Shown: positions 21,629-31,803, counted from the first letter of the stretch. The stretch: 64,000 nt of DNA from Hyposmocoma kahamanoa (GCF_003589595.1 NW_020653200.1:114546-178545); one strand, 5' to 3'. Notes: generated by a model not told the origin, from the letters alone. Translations and numbers: made by a program.

Positions 21629-22090
21629 CATCGAGTATATAATCAGAAATAGAGACGAAATAAGGGCCATATATTCCTGGTAACACTCGTTTGCACTGAA
21701 ATATAGACAGGCCAACTACTGACCTGTGTGTACGTCTTCGTATATTCCAAAAAATATTCTGTATTTATTGTAATAAAGATAATATTATCTCTAACAATGC
21801 CGTGCTGTTCTATTCTGTGTTATGAGAAAAACAGCAAAACAACTAATTACAAAGCAAACGGAATCACATTTCATCGGTAATTAAATATTAAATATGTAAT
21901 TTTGCCATTTTCGTCCATTATAGCAAAGCTCAAGTTAACTGGTCGATTTGAAGTGAAACAGTTGACGAGACCCATTGATGACACCCGTCAATTGTTTCGA
22001 ACTCGGGCTAGCAAATCGGAGAATATGGCAGAATAGTTTTCAAACAAATTAAATGACATTACGTCTCTATTTCTGGTTATATACTCGATG
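21629..22090 (+). mobile_element. P-like DNA transposon derivative (462 bp) with THAP exon
   Basis: Terminal inverted repeats of about 33 bp: CATCGAGTATATAATCAGAA on the left and, inverted on the right, CATCGAGTATATAACCAGAA, continuing ATAGAGACG. The exact 8-bp target duplication is GACGGGAC (21621-21628 and 22091-22098). The target is the opening motif of repeat A. Termini beginning CAT, ~31-bp TIRs, an 8-bp duplication and a THAP-type exon inside are all features of the P superfamily. Most of the transposase is deleted, so it is non-autonomous. A second, truncated copy lies inverted at 34155-34585. Confidence 0.85.
21797..21878 (+). pseudogene. First exon of a P-type transposase: start of a THAP zinc finger
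   Basis: From the ATG at 21797 the frame reads MPCCSILCYEKNSKTTNYKA and ends in NGITFHR before a stop at 21878-21880. A short Cys pair near the N-terminus followed by a G-I-T-F-H-R-type motif is the hallmark of the first part of the C2CH THAP DNA-binding module. The codons for H-R run into GGTAATTA, a plausible splice donor, so the frame would continue in a second exon that has been deleted here. The remaining right part (21881-22090) has no transposase homology that I can see. The region in the 34-kb copy has lost its start codon. Confidence 0.65.
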
Positions 22091-22102
22091 GACGGGACGA
22101 AC

Positions 22103-22240
22103 AAGTTTCTATAACCATTTCGTAGCCACCATTCGGTTATCGCTTTACTCGAACTGTCTTCAGCACGTCACGCAGTATGCCCTGCTCATCTCTTTTTCAA
22201 GTTCGTTATCCGATCTTCAGGATCCTGGACCTTGGTTCAT
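22103..22240 (+). repeat. Direct repeat, copy 1, bordering a minisatellite
   Basis: TTTCTATAACCATTTCGTAG.., CACCATTCGGTTATCGCTT.., TTCGTTATCCGATCT is repeated in the same orientation at 22485-22615. Confidence 0.8.
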
Positions 22241-22287
22241 CTTCGGTTTTGAATGTAATTGTAATATAGAACGTCTTTTGTAGAGCG

Positions 22288-22475
22288 ATGATAGTCTAGG
22301 GGGAGAGCGATTGTTTCTCAATTGAAAGGTCTACGGGTAGTCTAGGAGGAGAGCGATTATTTCTCCATTGAAAGGTCTACGGATAGCCTAAGAGGAGAGC
22401 GATTATTTGTCAATTGAAAAGAGTACGGATACTCTAGAAGGAGAGCAATTGTTTCTCAATTGAATGGTCTACAGG
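22288..22475 (+). repeat. Minisatellite: four units of 46 bp
   Basis: Each unit reads like TAGTCTAGGAGGAGAGCGAT followed by TATTTCTCAATTGAAAGGTC and TACGG. The units differ by several substitutions each, with a constant period of about 46 bp. There are no unique spacers, so it is not CRISPR-like. Confidence 0.85.
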
Positions 22476-22484
22476 ACGTCTCAC

Positions 22485-22615
22485 GTTTCTATAAACATTT
22501 CTTAACCACCATTCGGTTATCGCTTCACTCCGTCTGTCTTCACCACATCCCGCAGTATGTCCTGCCCAGTTATATTTTAAATTCGTTATCCGATCTCTTA
22601 AGTCAAGGACTTTAG
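22485..22615 (+). repeat. Direct repeat, copy 2, bordering the minisatellite
   Basis: Same order as 22103-22240 (TTTCTATAAACATTTCTTAA.., CACCATTCGGTTATCGCTTC.., TTCGTTATCCGATCTC), about 85 percent alike by eye. Confidence 0.8.
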
Positions 22616-23424
22616 TAGAACATAATTATATGATTTGAATGTAGAACAATGAACTCAAATGTCCTTTTCAAGTATTTATTAAGCAAAGTTGGCAACTCTA
22701 CAGTTTTTATAAATGCATGTGAACAATTGCCAATTGCAGGCATGCCAGTGGTTAGGGTTTGTGTTGCGTAACTTTGCCTCACTACTGCTTCGATAACCCG
22801 CATGCTATACGGCACTTGTATAAATACATTCTCATGTTAGAATAAGTTCAAAAAAGTTTTGTACCAAAGAAAATGAAAATGTCTTTACTATAAATCGTAT
22901 AATAAAGTAATCGCTTATTGTCTCGTTAACACGTTAATAAATAATATTTATTATTTAATAATATACATATATATATGTGTGTGTGTGTAGAGAGAGTTGA
23001 GAGTTGTTGAAGACAGGTTTGTTTGTGAAAGAAGCAAGGCACTGTCAACTATCTATTCAGTAGGCAGTCTCTGTAATCCGAAGCTTATGTTGTATAATAT
23101 TTTAGCCGGCCGGAGGCCAATTGTCGAACACTAGCAATTATTTCGTACACGAAATGAGAATAAAGGATTTTCATGACAGCAGTCTTCTCAATATACTTAC
23201 AAATTCGTTTAAGGGGCAATGTATACGATAGTATAACAAAAACCGTGTTAATATTAAAACTTTGAAATTTACGTGGTTTAAAAATTTTTCAACAAGGAGA
23301 TTGCGCCACAAGTTTGCAATACAGTGGTTCGTTTGCCAAACTCAGGCTGCTTCTATGTGTGATATATTAAAAGATTTCTAGAGTTTTTTACTTCTAACTC
23401 TTTTTTTGTATAATAGTAATTAAC
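22616..23424. other. No gene seen
   Basis: AT-rich, with a short (TG)n run at 22976-22989. Nothing recognised. Confidence 0.4.
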
Positions 23425-23735
23425 TGGACACGTTGTAGTACCAGTCAGAGCTTTAAATCGCAAGATCTTAGGCTCAACTGACACTGGCGCAGAGTCGAAG
23501 CGTCGCGACGCGTCATGTTTTTCGCCTATAGTATATTCGTCTCTATTTTTCCATTATTAAGGTACAAATTTGTGTTATGCAAATATGGAAACTAATGGAT
23601 GGTTGTAGTTGAAAAACAGCACGCGACGGGATGCTTCGACTCTGCGCCAGTACGGGTCGAGCCTAAACGGATATAACACATGTTAGTTGACAAATCTCAT
23701 ATACCTGTAATTTCATCTCAATCTCTACTCAAGAG
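23425..23735 (+). repeat. Repeat A copy interrupted by a MITE
   Basis: The left part ends AGCTTTAAATCGCAAGATCT and the right part resumes TTAGTTGACAAATCTCATAT then CCTGTAATTTCA. The middle is replaced by the inverted-repeat element at 23468-23666. Confidence 0.65.
23468..23666. mobile_element. MITE with ~47-bp inverted termini
   Basis: The left end TTAGGCTCAACTGACACTGG then CGCAGAGTCGAAGC matches the inverse of the right end (TTAGGCTCGACCCGTACTGG..). About 100 bp of unrelated AT-rich sequence separates the arms. The target duplication is not clear. Confidence 0.7.
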
Positions 23736-24276
23736 CATCTGTTTTGAAGAGTTCAAATATGTATTATTATAGTTTAATATAATTTTGAAAAAGCGGTGTA
23801 TATAAAAAAACAAAAACAAAACACGTTTAGAAACTTTATAAGACACCAATACCCGTTTCGTGACACACGATCTATTTCTAAGTATGAATATTTATATCCG
23901 GAGTTTATTGCGGAATAATATTTAATTATTCATCAAAGAGCTGTTTAATTATAGTCACGTGTAAAGTCATGCGTTTTCAAATGAACGTCTCACTTGCGAT
24001 CAGTGACAAGCTCAAGGATCACGTGGTTGGTTTTAGAACAAGCAATAAAACAAACTCTCTCTTCTTCTGGGTACAAATCTCGTTCAAACAAGGGTTATGT
24101 CGATTTCTAGTAACGTCTAGAGACTTTTAATTTAAATTCTCCGTTCAAGGAAAACTATTTATTAATAATTGCCTTCTTACGAAAGAGAAATTCGATACCT
24201 GTCCATCGTACTGACTTTACTGGCTTTTATTAATAAGATTTATGTAAGAAATATCCAGACCTCGTCGCGTCTTTAA
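23736..24276. other. No gene seen
   Basis: AT-rich sequence; nothing recognised. Confidence 0.4.
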
Positions 24277-25256
24277 TAGCAATAGAACTCCACGTGAAGG
24301 AGTGCGCCCAGGGAAGTCAAAGTCAAAGTCAAAGATTATTTATTCCATAGGTAAAATAAATTTACACTTGAAATCGTCACATTTAAGCTACTGCTCGTTC
24401 ACTACGCTGACCTCCCTGAGAAGAATGAGCAAGAAACTCTAGGGATTGCTCTTTTCAAATAAACTTAAATGCTATGGAATACACTTTGAATTAAATTTGT
24501 GTGGATTCTGGAGCCATGTCGTCTTTCCATACATCTTTATCTAACACGTAGTCTTCAATTTTGTAATATGATTTTTGGATCAAAACATTTTTAATGTAGT
24601 TTTTAAACTTAGGAAATGATAAACTTAATATATGCTCCGGAATTTTACTGAAAAACGTATACAGTTCCCCATAAAAGAGTTGTTTACCTTGGTTAAACGA
24701 AATCGTGGTACCATGAGTTTGGACTTAGCTCTAAGGTTAATATTATGGATATCTTCTTTCTTATTGAAATTATGTATATTTTTACGAGCATATAAAATAT
24801 TTGAGTAAATGTACTGTGATGCCACAGTCATGATACCAGTCTCTTTAAACTTTTCTCTGAGAGAAACCCGAGAGCCTAGACGGTACACAGAACGAATCGC
24901 TCGTTTTTGCAATACAAATATGGTTTGAATATCTGCCGCTTTACCCCACATGAGAATCCCGTAGGACATTATACTATGGAAGTAACTAAAGTAAACTAGT
25001 CTAGCAGTACAGTAGTAAGTACTGCCACCTTACCTATTTCTGCCGCCAAGCAGTAATGTCACCATTACTGTAGTCCGGTTTTGAAGGGTAAGGGTGTTGG
25101 TGAAATTACAGGCATGTGTCTCGGGGTGACAGGTGCAGTGGCAGTGCCCCTCAGGTCTTTGCGATTTATAGCTCTGAGTGGCACTACAACTGTTATGGAC
25201 AGGCGTGTAGCTTACCATCAGGCGCACGACTTGTTCGTCCCGTCACTTGATATTAT
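24277..25256 (-). repeat. Repeat A copy split by a LINE
   Basis: The left part 24277-24317 (TAGAACTCCACGTGAAGGAG..CAGGGAAGT) and right part 25017-25256 (AAGTACTGCCACCTTACC ... GACTTGTTCGTCCCGTCACT) form one minus-strand copy once the LINE is removed. AAGT is duplicated at the junctions. Confidence 0.85.
24318..25016 (-). mobile_element. LINE 3' part inserted in repeat A
   Basis: The minus-strand frame from about 25008 encodes ARLVYFSYFHSIMSYGILMW, then LQKRAIRSVYRLG, HNINLRAKSKL and NSFMGNCIRF, a typical CR1/Jockey-group C-terminus. A one-base frameshift near 24640 separates it from the last segment (FPKFKNYIKNVLIQKSYYKI ..), which runs to a stop near 24493. The 3' UTR ends in (GTCAAA)n read on the + strand. 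A diverged + strand copy of the same 3' end lies at 38480-38655. Confidence 0.8.
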
Positions 25257-25689
25257 AAAAAAAAATAAAAGAAACCACAGCAGAAGCAGGATAATAAAAA
25301 CAAGAGAAACTAATTCTATTTAATAAAAAAGTGTGACCGGTAGACCCAATAAGCCATATTTTCTGTCTGCTCTAGAAGGCTTGTTTAAGTTAGGTTAGTT
25401 GTTTAGGTTTTTCTGCATAAACACGTTCAACAAAGCGGCCTATGGTAATGCCTTAAGGTACAATGTCGCGAGAATATGACCGTCTGTCGTAGAGCGTCCA
25501 CGCTCCGTAGAGTCTCGGATCCAATGACGGTCATGTAGCCGCCCGCGCTACACGTTTCGTAGACCCGCGCTACGCGTTCTCAGTTTTTGACTTTTAATTC
25601 CAAACTTAATTTTTGGAACTTAAATGTTACTTTTTGAAAGCCTTTGACTAATTTGTTTTCTTATCAACTAATTTGAGAGGTTTATAGTG
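25257..25689. other. Region upstream of TrpA1 exon 1; possible 5' UTR/promoter
   Basis: It contains a GC-richer patch at 25470-25580 with the inverted pair ATGACCGTC (25477) / GACGGTCAT (25527) and several CGCTACG motifs. An in-frame TAA at 25669 precedes the start codon. I cannot identify a TATA box or initiator with confidence. Confidence 0.35.
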
Positions 25690-25827
25690 ATGGGTTCTTT
25701 TAATCAATCAAAGCGGTTGAGGAATCTGCAGAATTTGAAAAGTGGCGCTATCAAACTACCTCGTCACTGGTCCAAAATGCTGGGGCTGGTAAATATCAGT
25801 AAGAGTTCCATAGAAGAAATCCTGCAG
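25690..25827 (+). CDS. TrpA1: TrpA1, first coding exon (N-terminus)
   Basis: A 46-codon exon from the first ATG after an in-frame stop to CTGCAG|GTGAGG. It encodes MGSFNQSKRLRNLQNLKS.. and ends LPRHWSKMLGLV..SIEEILQ. The last part resembles the segment just before the ankyrin repeats of insect TRPA1 channels (an LPKKWARIL-like stretch leading into AAESGN). It ends in phase 0, and the exon at 59317 begins in phase 0 with AAESGN. It is the cytosolic N-terminus of the channel, where alternative first exons are known to tune thermal and chemical sensitivity in Drosophila. The link across a 33.5-kb intron is inference. Confidence 0.75.
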
Positions 25828-26315
25828 GTGAGGTTTTGTCATTGTTTACAAGTAACTTGTTTTTCATTGATAAATAACGCAAGAATCTGAAAATTTAATT
25901 ATTGACTTATATATCAGTTAAGAACGAGGTCATATTCAATTAGATATTTTAATTTCCCGACTTTAGATCTTTTTGACCTTGTTCAAGAATTAGTTAGATT
26001 GTATTTAGGGAATGTTCGTTTTGTTTACTAAAGCAGAAAATATTTGAAGACTATCGATATCTTAAATTTCCACGATTGCTAGACTCATTTCGACGTGGAA
26101 ACTCGTTTTTCGGATCCATAATTCGTGTATTTGTTTTTTTTATTTTCAGACAAAGCATTTCGTAGCCATGACTGACTAAGATGGTATTAATCATCAAACA
26201 GATATGTCTAATATTATCGCAAAGCGCGCTATTATGAACTATTGTTACAAAAATGTTTGTTACAAAAAGTGTTTATAAGAATTAATAATTATAGAATATA
26301 ACTGTTAACACGACA
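25828..26315 (+). other. Start of TrpA1 intron 1
   Basis: The donor GTGAGG at 25828 opens an intron that, if the exon assignment is right, ends at 59316. Nothing else is recognised in this stretch. Confidence 0.5.
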
Positions 26316-26665
26316 GTGTATTAACTGAAAAAGCGTATTTTTTCAGTATTAACAAAAGCGAATTACTTTCCAGTTCACTTCCCGTGAAAGCTCATTAAAA
26401 TTTATGTATAGGTCATAGTTTATTTTACACACATCTAAACAATTTCCTACTTGCCAAATATATTTAAAAATAATTTTACATTATTTTTAAATAAGAACAC
26501 TTTCGACCAAAAGTAGCTCTCAAAATCTTTGTCTCATTTTGAATTAAGTAGACATTCTTTTAATTGTTTCTTACAATGATTTCAAATTTTACATTTAGCT
26601 ATGACATAATCTTGAATTTCGCATATTTTGAGTTACAATAGTGTTGCTATAATAGTGCGATGTGC
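26316..26665 (+). repeat. Repeat E copy, uninterrupted
   Basis: ACACGACAGTGTATTAACTG .. ACTTGCCAAATATATTTAAA .. TTTTGAATTAAGTAGACATT .. GCATATTTTGAGTTACAATA, the same order as the other two copies. Confidence 0.65.
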
Positions 26666-27292
26666 AACAAAAGTAACTGGAAATAAATAACGCGTCTTAC
26701 AATACACACTTTTTTGAATAGTTTCGTAAATCCTTGGAAGTATGGGCTTTTATAAGAAGTTAACACATTCTTAGTGCTACTAAAACAATAGTTCCATATT
26801 AATATTATAAATGCGAAATTAACTTTGTCTATTATGTTTTCACGTGCAAGCTGCTAAATGAATATTGTAAAATTATATTGTATATATTGCAAATAAAATT
26901 CATATATATAATATATGAATTTTGGTACAGTGATAAATTGGACTAGGAGAAGGATTTTGAAATTAAATGAAATGAAATTTTATTTGCTTAAAACATGGTG
27001 TGAAAGATGGAACAATTATTACAAACGCATGTTTTACCTGACTAGGCATGCAAAATGTTGCATAAAATTTAGTTTAATTATGGCATTGTCATCAGACGTG
27101 TGCAAGGAATAATAATAATAATAATAATCAATTAATTAATTAATAACAACAGAATAATAAACTATCAATATCAAATTATTAAATATCATACATCATGATT
27201 ACATTAAACATACATATACCTTATAATTTCATGTCGACGTCTAATAATCAACAAAGAATAATCAGTCAATTAAAAACAACAAAATAATAATC
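26666..27292. other. No gene seen; AAT microsatellite
   Basis: AT-rich intronic sequence with (AAT)n at about 27110-27130, next to a sequencing gap. Confidence 0.45.
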
Positions 27293-27692
27293 NNNNNNNN
27301 NNNNNNNNNNNNNNNNNNNNNNNNNNNNNNNNNNNNNNNNNNNNNNNNNNNNNNNNNNNNNNNNNNNNNNNNNNNNNNNNNNNNNNNNNNNNNNNNNNNN
27401 NNNNNNNNNNNNNNNNNNNNNNNNNNNNNNNNNNNNNNNNNNNNNNNNNNNNNNNNNNNNNNNNNNNNNNNNNNNNNNNNNNNNNNNNNNNNNNNNNNNN
27501 NNNNNNNNNNNNNNNNNNNNNNNNNNNNNNNNNNNNNNNNNNNNNNNNNNNNNNNNNNNNNNNNNNNNNNNNNNNNNNNNNNNNNNNNNNNNNNNNNNNN
27601 NNNNNNNNNNNNNNNNNNNNNNNNNNNNNNNNNNNNNNNNNNNNNNNNNNNNNNNNNNNNNNNNNNNNNNNNNNNNNNNNNNNNNNNNNNNN
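27293..27692. other. Assembly gap (400 N)
   Basis: Exactly 400 undetermined bases. A frame reported through it is meaningless. Confidence 0.99.
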
Positions 27693-27747
27693 AGATTTTC
27701 AGTACAAATCGGCAATTTCATACTTTAACCCCTATTATATATAAACT

Positions 27748-28200
27748 TGTGAAAGAGTTTGTCCGGGGAAGTGCTGTACCTATTTCTACCGCCAAGCAGT
27801 AATGTAAGCACGCGAAACTACAGGTACATGGGACATGTCAACCTTATGTCTTAGTATGACGTATTGACGTATGTATATAGTACCAGTAGCTTGATTTTGT
27901 TTGCGTATCCCGATTGGAAACTGCGTCTTTTCCGAGTCGAGGCGCATAATTGCGATTCACAACTGGCCGATCGGAAATTTGACATTTCTAATCGGAACAA
28001 TAGTTGTTTTAACTTACAAATTAGAAAGATATAGTAGGACCCAGGTTCATCTTCTCGCTCAGAAAGCCATCTGATTTCGAGACTACCCGATCGATCGATT
28101 CCGATTTGGATAAAAATGAGCATTTAGGACCCCTCAGATCTATGCGATTTAAAACTGTGGGCATTGTAACAGTTATGAATAGGCGGGATGCTTACTCACA
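27748..28200 (-). repeat. Repeat A copy with a ~270-bp interruption
   Basis: The left part is 27748-27850 (GAAAGAGTTTGTCCGGGGAA .. CAAGCAGTAATG) and the right part about 28128-28200 (GGACCCCTCAGATCTATGCG .. ATAGGCGGGATGC). The intervening 27851-28127 is non-repeat sequence rich in CGATCG/TTCCGAT motifs, with no recognised coding content. Confidence 0.65.
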
Positions 28201-28367
28201 AAATAAACACAGTAGAAGTTATTATGTCTCGAAAGACCTATTTGAGCTCAGTACACCAATTTCGCTTTGTATGAAATGGTTGTGCTATTATTTCTCGCAA
28301 ATTCTCTAAAATCGCAGAATAGCCTTTTTGTGCTGTTTTCGAGTGAAAACAGTATAGACGCACCAAA

Positions 28368-28872
28368 AATATTACTCGTGGTAATATTTCATGCTATCGG
28401 TAAGTCTTATGTTAGCAAATTTTTAATTTTCTGTTTATCGAATAGGTTCAGATGTTAATCGTTCGTCGTAGTCCAGCTAATGGCCGCAAGATGGCAGCAC
28501 GTTGAATAAAGTTTCAATATAAAATCAAAACGTCATAACTTGCAATAATGAACGAACTTTCAACGATATAGCGACTGGATGAAGTTTAAATTATATTAAC
28601 AATCCAGAATTTGTTACATCTTTTTGAATTATGAACTATGGCCAATCATTATCAAGATTTCGTAGTGTTGTCATTTGTTTGTGTGCGTTTTGGCGACATC
28701 GGTTTCGATAGTAATCGGGTCTTAAGGCACTTCCATTTTGTTTTTTTTTCTTGCGGCCATAAGCTGGACTACGACGAACGATTTACATCTGAACCTATTC
28801 GATAAACAGAAAATAAAAAATTTACTAACATAAGACTTACCGATAGCATGAAATATTACCACGGGTAATATT
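28368..28872. mobile_element. DNA element with 124-bp terminal inverted repeats
   Basis: The left arm (28368-28491: AATATTACTCGTGGTAATAT .. ATGGCCGCAAGA) is almost identical to the inverse of the right arm (28749-28872), with only a handful of differences. The ~257 bp between them are unrelated and have no coding frame. The ends themselves contain a small palindrome (AATATTAC..GTAATATT). A TA duplication is possible; the superfamily is not assigned. The near identity of the arms suggests recent mobility. Confidence 0.8.
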
Positions 28873-29504
28873 ATTTATCGCGACTTAGAGAATGTCCCAA
28901 AATTCATGCAAGAAGTAACTTAAATAGAAAACACAGGCTTATAATTAAAACTTGTATTTATTTTATTGGTCCATGAAGTATAGGGTTATGCGTGGTAAAG
29001 CATGTCGAGTAAATATGACCTACACGGTTTTGCTAGGACATTCGTATTCTATCATGAAATTTTCGATGACCATTTTGCTTGACTGTGGTTGAATCTCGTT
29101 GATACAGCGCTTAATTTACTCCTTCAAGGCGTAAGTGGTTGTAGGCTTGTTAACATAGAAATCGATTTCAAAAAACCTCAAAGAAAAATGTGGCTTACTT
29201 GAAGTTATAAAAAGACGTGAATGCAATTACTCCTCGGGTCATTCCTGTAGGGCTAGCACTACTTGCTCGAAAGCGAAATAAAGCGCGGGAGCTCTATGCA
29301 AGAATAACAGTATCTCGCACTTTATGTCGCTCTCTCGCAAGTCGTGCGCTAAAGTGATTTTTGGACATTGAATTTTTGGACACCCATGATTCATCATATC
29401 GGTTGATAATCGTAAAACAAACAATAAACACCAATTATTGAATAAGTCAAAGCTACAAAAGTAAATATATATATATATATATTATGTTCGATCTTTGTAT
29501 TAAT
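28873..29504. other. No gene seen; (TA)n
   Basis: Intronic AT-rich sequence with a short (AT)n run at 29465-29482. Confidence 0.4.
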
Positions 29505-29615
29505 AATTATAATCGCTGCTGGTAGCTGTAAAGATACGTAGCTGCGTACGGCAAAAACTCGTTAAAAATCAAAACAATGATCTGACAATAAGCACATAGA
29601 AAAATATCTAACGTC
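29505..29615 (+). mobile_element. SINE2 fragment
   Basis: CGCTGCTGGTAGCTGTAAAG .. TACGGCAAAAACTCGTTAAA .. ACAATAAGCACATAGAAA parallels the upstream part of SINE2 at 38100-38230 and 58090-58150. Confidence 0.55.
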
Positions 29616-29618
29616 TGC

Positions 29619-30010
29619 TGGTTCATAGGAGATGAAACTATTTTTCCGGATTTAAATCGCGTATATTTGTTTTATTCAAACAATCCGACGTTTCGGGCCC
29701 TCTACAGACCGTGGTCACGGTTGACAGTCATCAACTAGTTATATCTAACATTAATGCAAATCACCATTGACTTACAAAATCACCCTATTTTTTTACTATA
29801 GCTACAAAAGTTAATTAAAACCGAACCTTATTTTTAATTTAACAAAGAAAACATTCCAATTTACGCTACATTACGTTATACAAATTATTTTATTGAATGA
29901 ATTTTTACTTCCCTGTTGAAATTAGGATGTTTTTAATTTCAATGGCCTCTCGCAGCATCCTGGGTACATAACGGACTTCTTTTGCAAGGACCTGGGGTTT
30001 GTCAAATTTC
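29619..30010 (-). mobile_element. Penelope-like retroelement 3' end (endonuclease tail plus terminal repeat)
   Basis: The minus-strand frame from 30010 reads MKFDKPQVLAKEVRYVPRML then REAIEI. After a one-base frame change it shows KHPNFNRE. The order ..VLAKE..Y..R..REAIEI.KH.NFNR is typical of the C-terminus of Penelope-like elements after their GIY-YIG endonuclease. About 120-250 bp further down the minus strand comes repeat C in sense orientation (GAGGGCCCGAAACGTCGG .. CGGATTTAAATC in reverse order). This is the internal evidence that repeat C is the Penelope-like terminal repeat. The reverse transcriptase is missing. Confidence 0.7.
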
Positions 30011-30034
30011 ATTTAATGTGTAGGGTTTATCCAT

Positions 30035-30220
30035 GACATGCTCGCAGACTACAGACTGGTTAATTCCATGGCTTAGTTGGCATAGCGTCTTGCACGGTTT
30101 GCTAGAAGACGCTAGTTCGGGTCCAGCTGGACCTGGATTTTTTATAAGTGTTCGATATTTGTATGAATAATTACAACAAACTAGTGGAGTAATTTCATAA
30201 AAAAATAATTGAGTAGGGTG
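30035..30220 (+). mobile_element. SINE2 copy (tRNA-derived)
   Basis: CATGGCTTAGTTGGCATAGC (A-box-like), GACGCTAGTTCGGGTCC (B-box-like) and the 3' segment ACAAACTAGTGGAGTAATTT match the copy at 58075-58312. Confidence 0.7.
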
Positions 30221-31018
30221 GCGGTGAAACATCCTAACATTCAATAAATTTAATTACAATTGAAGAAAAATTACAATCTAAGATAATTAGACGCTTAGTT
30301 TGTCCCGAAGGACGCAAAATTTTACTACTACGTCTAAAGCCATTAATTTGTCAATTATATCTGTACCCTCCGTGAAAAACGCGCTAAGTCAGAAATTGGT
30401 GTTTTGAAAAAAAAAAGATTTTGAAATTTGTTTTAAGTTCTAATTTTGGGGGATATACATATCTTTTTAGCAGGAAAAAAGTTAACTGTTTAATTTATCA
30501 CTATAAGAGTGCGTATCGAAAAGTCGCGTTAGTTTATATTACTAAACACGACAATTGTTTACTGTGAAATATTTAGATTAGTAGTAAGTAGACCCTATGA
30601 ACCGGTGTATTTTATACGCGCATTTACGCCGATTCAAACGCGCGCAAACATCGCGTTGCAAGCAAGAAGCTTGTATACTCCACTGGAGTTTTCACTTTAG
30701 AATTTCATGTCACTAAAATTGACAAACTAAATTAAAATTAAAACTACCTCTGATCAAAATACGCGATACATATGAGCGACTGACTAAAATGCGCCATGTG
30801 CATAAGCTCCTAGACAGAAAGATGTCACATTTATGTGACGTCATATTTATGTGTGAAATGATGCCATTTCGCTGCATTTCACACATAAATATGGAAAATG
30901 CTTTTTTAAAAACCGAATATTGATATAAGTCGAGCTGTCGAGTTTTTCACTGAAGGCACAGATGCATTTTTACAATAATGGAGGTTGTAAATCTTTTTTT
31001 GAGCTTGAATAAACTTAC
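30221..31018. other. No gene recognised; likely intronic
   Basis: AT-rich, with a short near-palindrome around 30830-30895 (CACATTTATGTGACGTCATA / TTTCACACATAAATATGG). Remaining 3' exons of the COMMD10 gene should lie on this side, but I could not identify them. Confidence 0.4.
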
Positions 31019-31078
31019 GATTGTAATATTCCTACTGTATTCTTTATGTTTCGTCGAGTTCATCTGAAGTACATTCAC
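31019..31078 (-). CDS. Tentative later exon of the COMMD10-like gene
   Basis: A 60-nt open block is bounded on the minus strand by TTAACTTTCAG and ATC|GTAAGT, both good splice sites. It reads VNVLQMNSTKHKEYSRNITI in phase 0, which loosely fits the start of a COMM domain. The phase relation to exon 2 needs at least one more exon between. I am not sure it is coding. Confidence 0.25.
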
Positions 31079-31402
31079 CTGAAAGTTAACTTTTATTAAT
31101 TACCTCACTAAATTTCAATTCAGATTAAAACAAGACCTGCTTCATACGTTTTCATTAACACTTTAACCTTGGAACCGTTGTTTGTAAATCTTGTAAATTG
31201 TGTGATACCATGTTTTCCAAAGGGCTCATGATTGTTTTGTGTAAGTTTAAAATACAACTGTAAAAGTTGAATTTCTCAAAATAATATTACCACTAGTAGT
31301 AAGTTCAGAAAAAATAACAAATGGACTATCGCTTTACTTAAAAGTCGAAAATTTTTGTCATACTAATTTACAAATTTGCGTGCGGCAGGTACACTGGCTT
31401 AC

Positions 31403-31708
31403 ATACTAGACCATACTTTCACAATGACCTCTGCTTTATTATTACCCAATCCAATTTTATCCAAGTCATTCTTTAAATCTACAGGCATAAGTATGAATTT
31501 CAACATTCTTTTAAACAAGTATACCACAGTTTTGATGGCTAGTAGCAATCTGTCCTCATCAACTTTGAATATTTTCTCTAGTTTTTGTCTTTCTTCTTGA
31601 GTGAAGATTTCTGTGTCTTGAAGTTTAATTTTACCAACTATTCGACGAAGGAGTTGTTCGAATTTTGTATCTTCAAGTTTATTGACGATCACGATGCCTT
31701 TCTGCAAA
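31403..31708 (-). CDS. COMMD10: COMM domain-containing protein 10, exon 2
   Basis: The minus-strand exon is bounded by CAACACATCAG and AGTAT|GTAAGC. About 101 codons read LQKGIVIVNKLEDTKFEQLL.., and end KAEVIVKVWSSM (last codon split). The segment corresponds to the helical N-terminal (HN) region of COMMD10, with the conserved K-A-E...W-S-S just before the linker to the COMM domain. COMMD proteins form the Commander complex that recycles membrane proteins from endosomes. The gene lies inside TrpA1 intron 1 on the opposite strand. The COMM domain itself should be in downstream exons (lower coordinates), which I could not place with confidence. Confidence 0.8.
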
Positions 31709-31803
31709 CTGATGTGTTGAAATTAGTGTAACAAAGAAGAAAAATTTCAATAATACGAACACTACACAAAAACTGGACATTAAACTTATTTGTCAGTATT
31801 TAC

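Noticed and set aside
22288..22475. CRISPR-like array
   Set aside because: Units are contiguous 46-bp tandem repeats without unique spacers, in a eukaryotic genome.
27266..27721. 151-codon frame on the minus strand
   Set aside because: It consists almost wholly of undetermined bases in the assembly gap.
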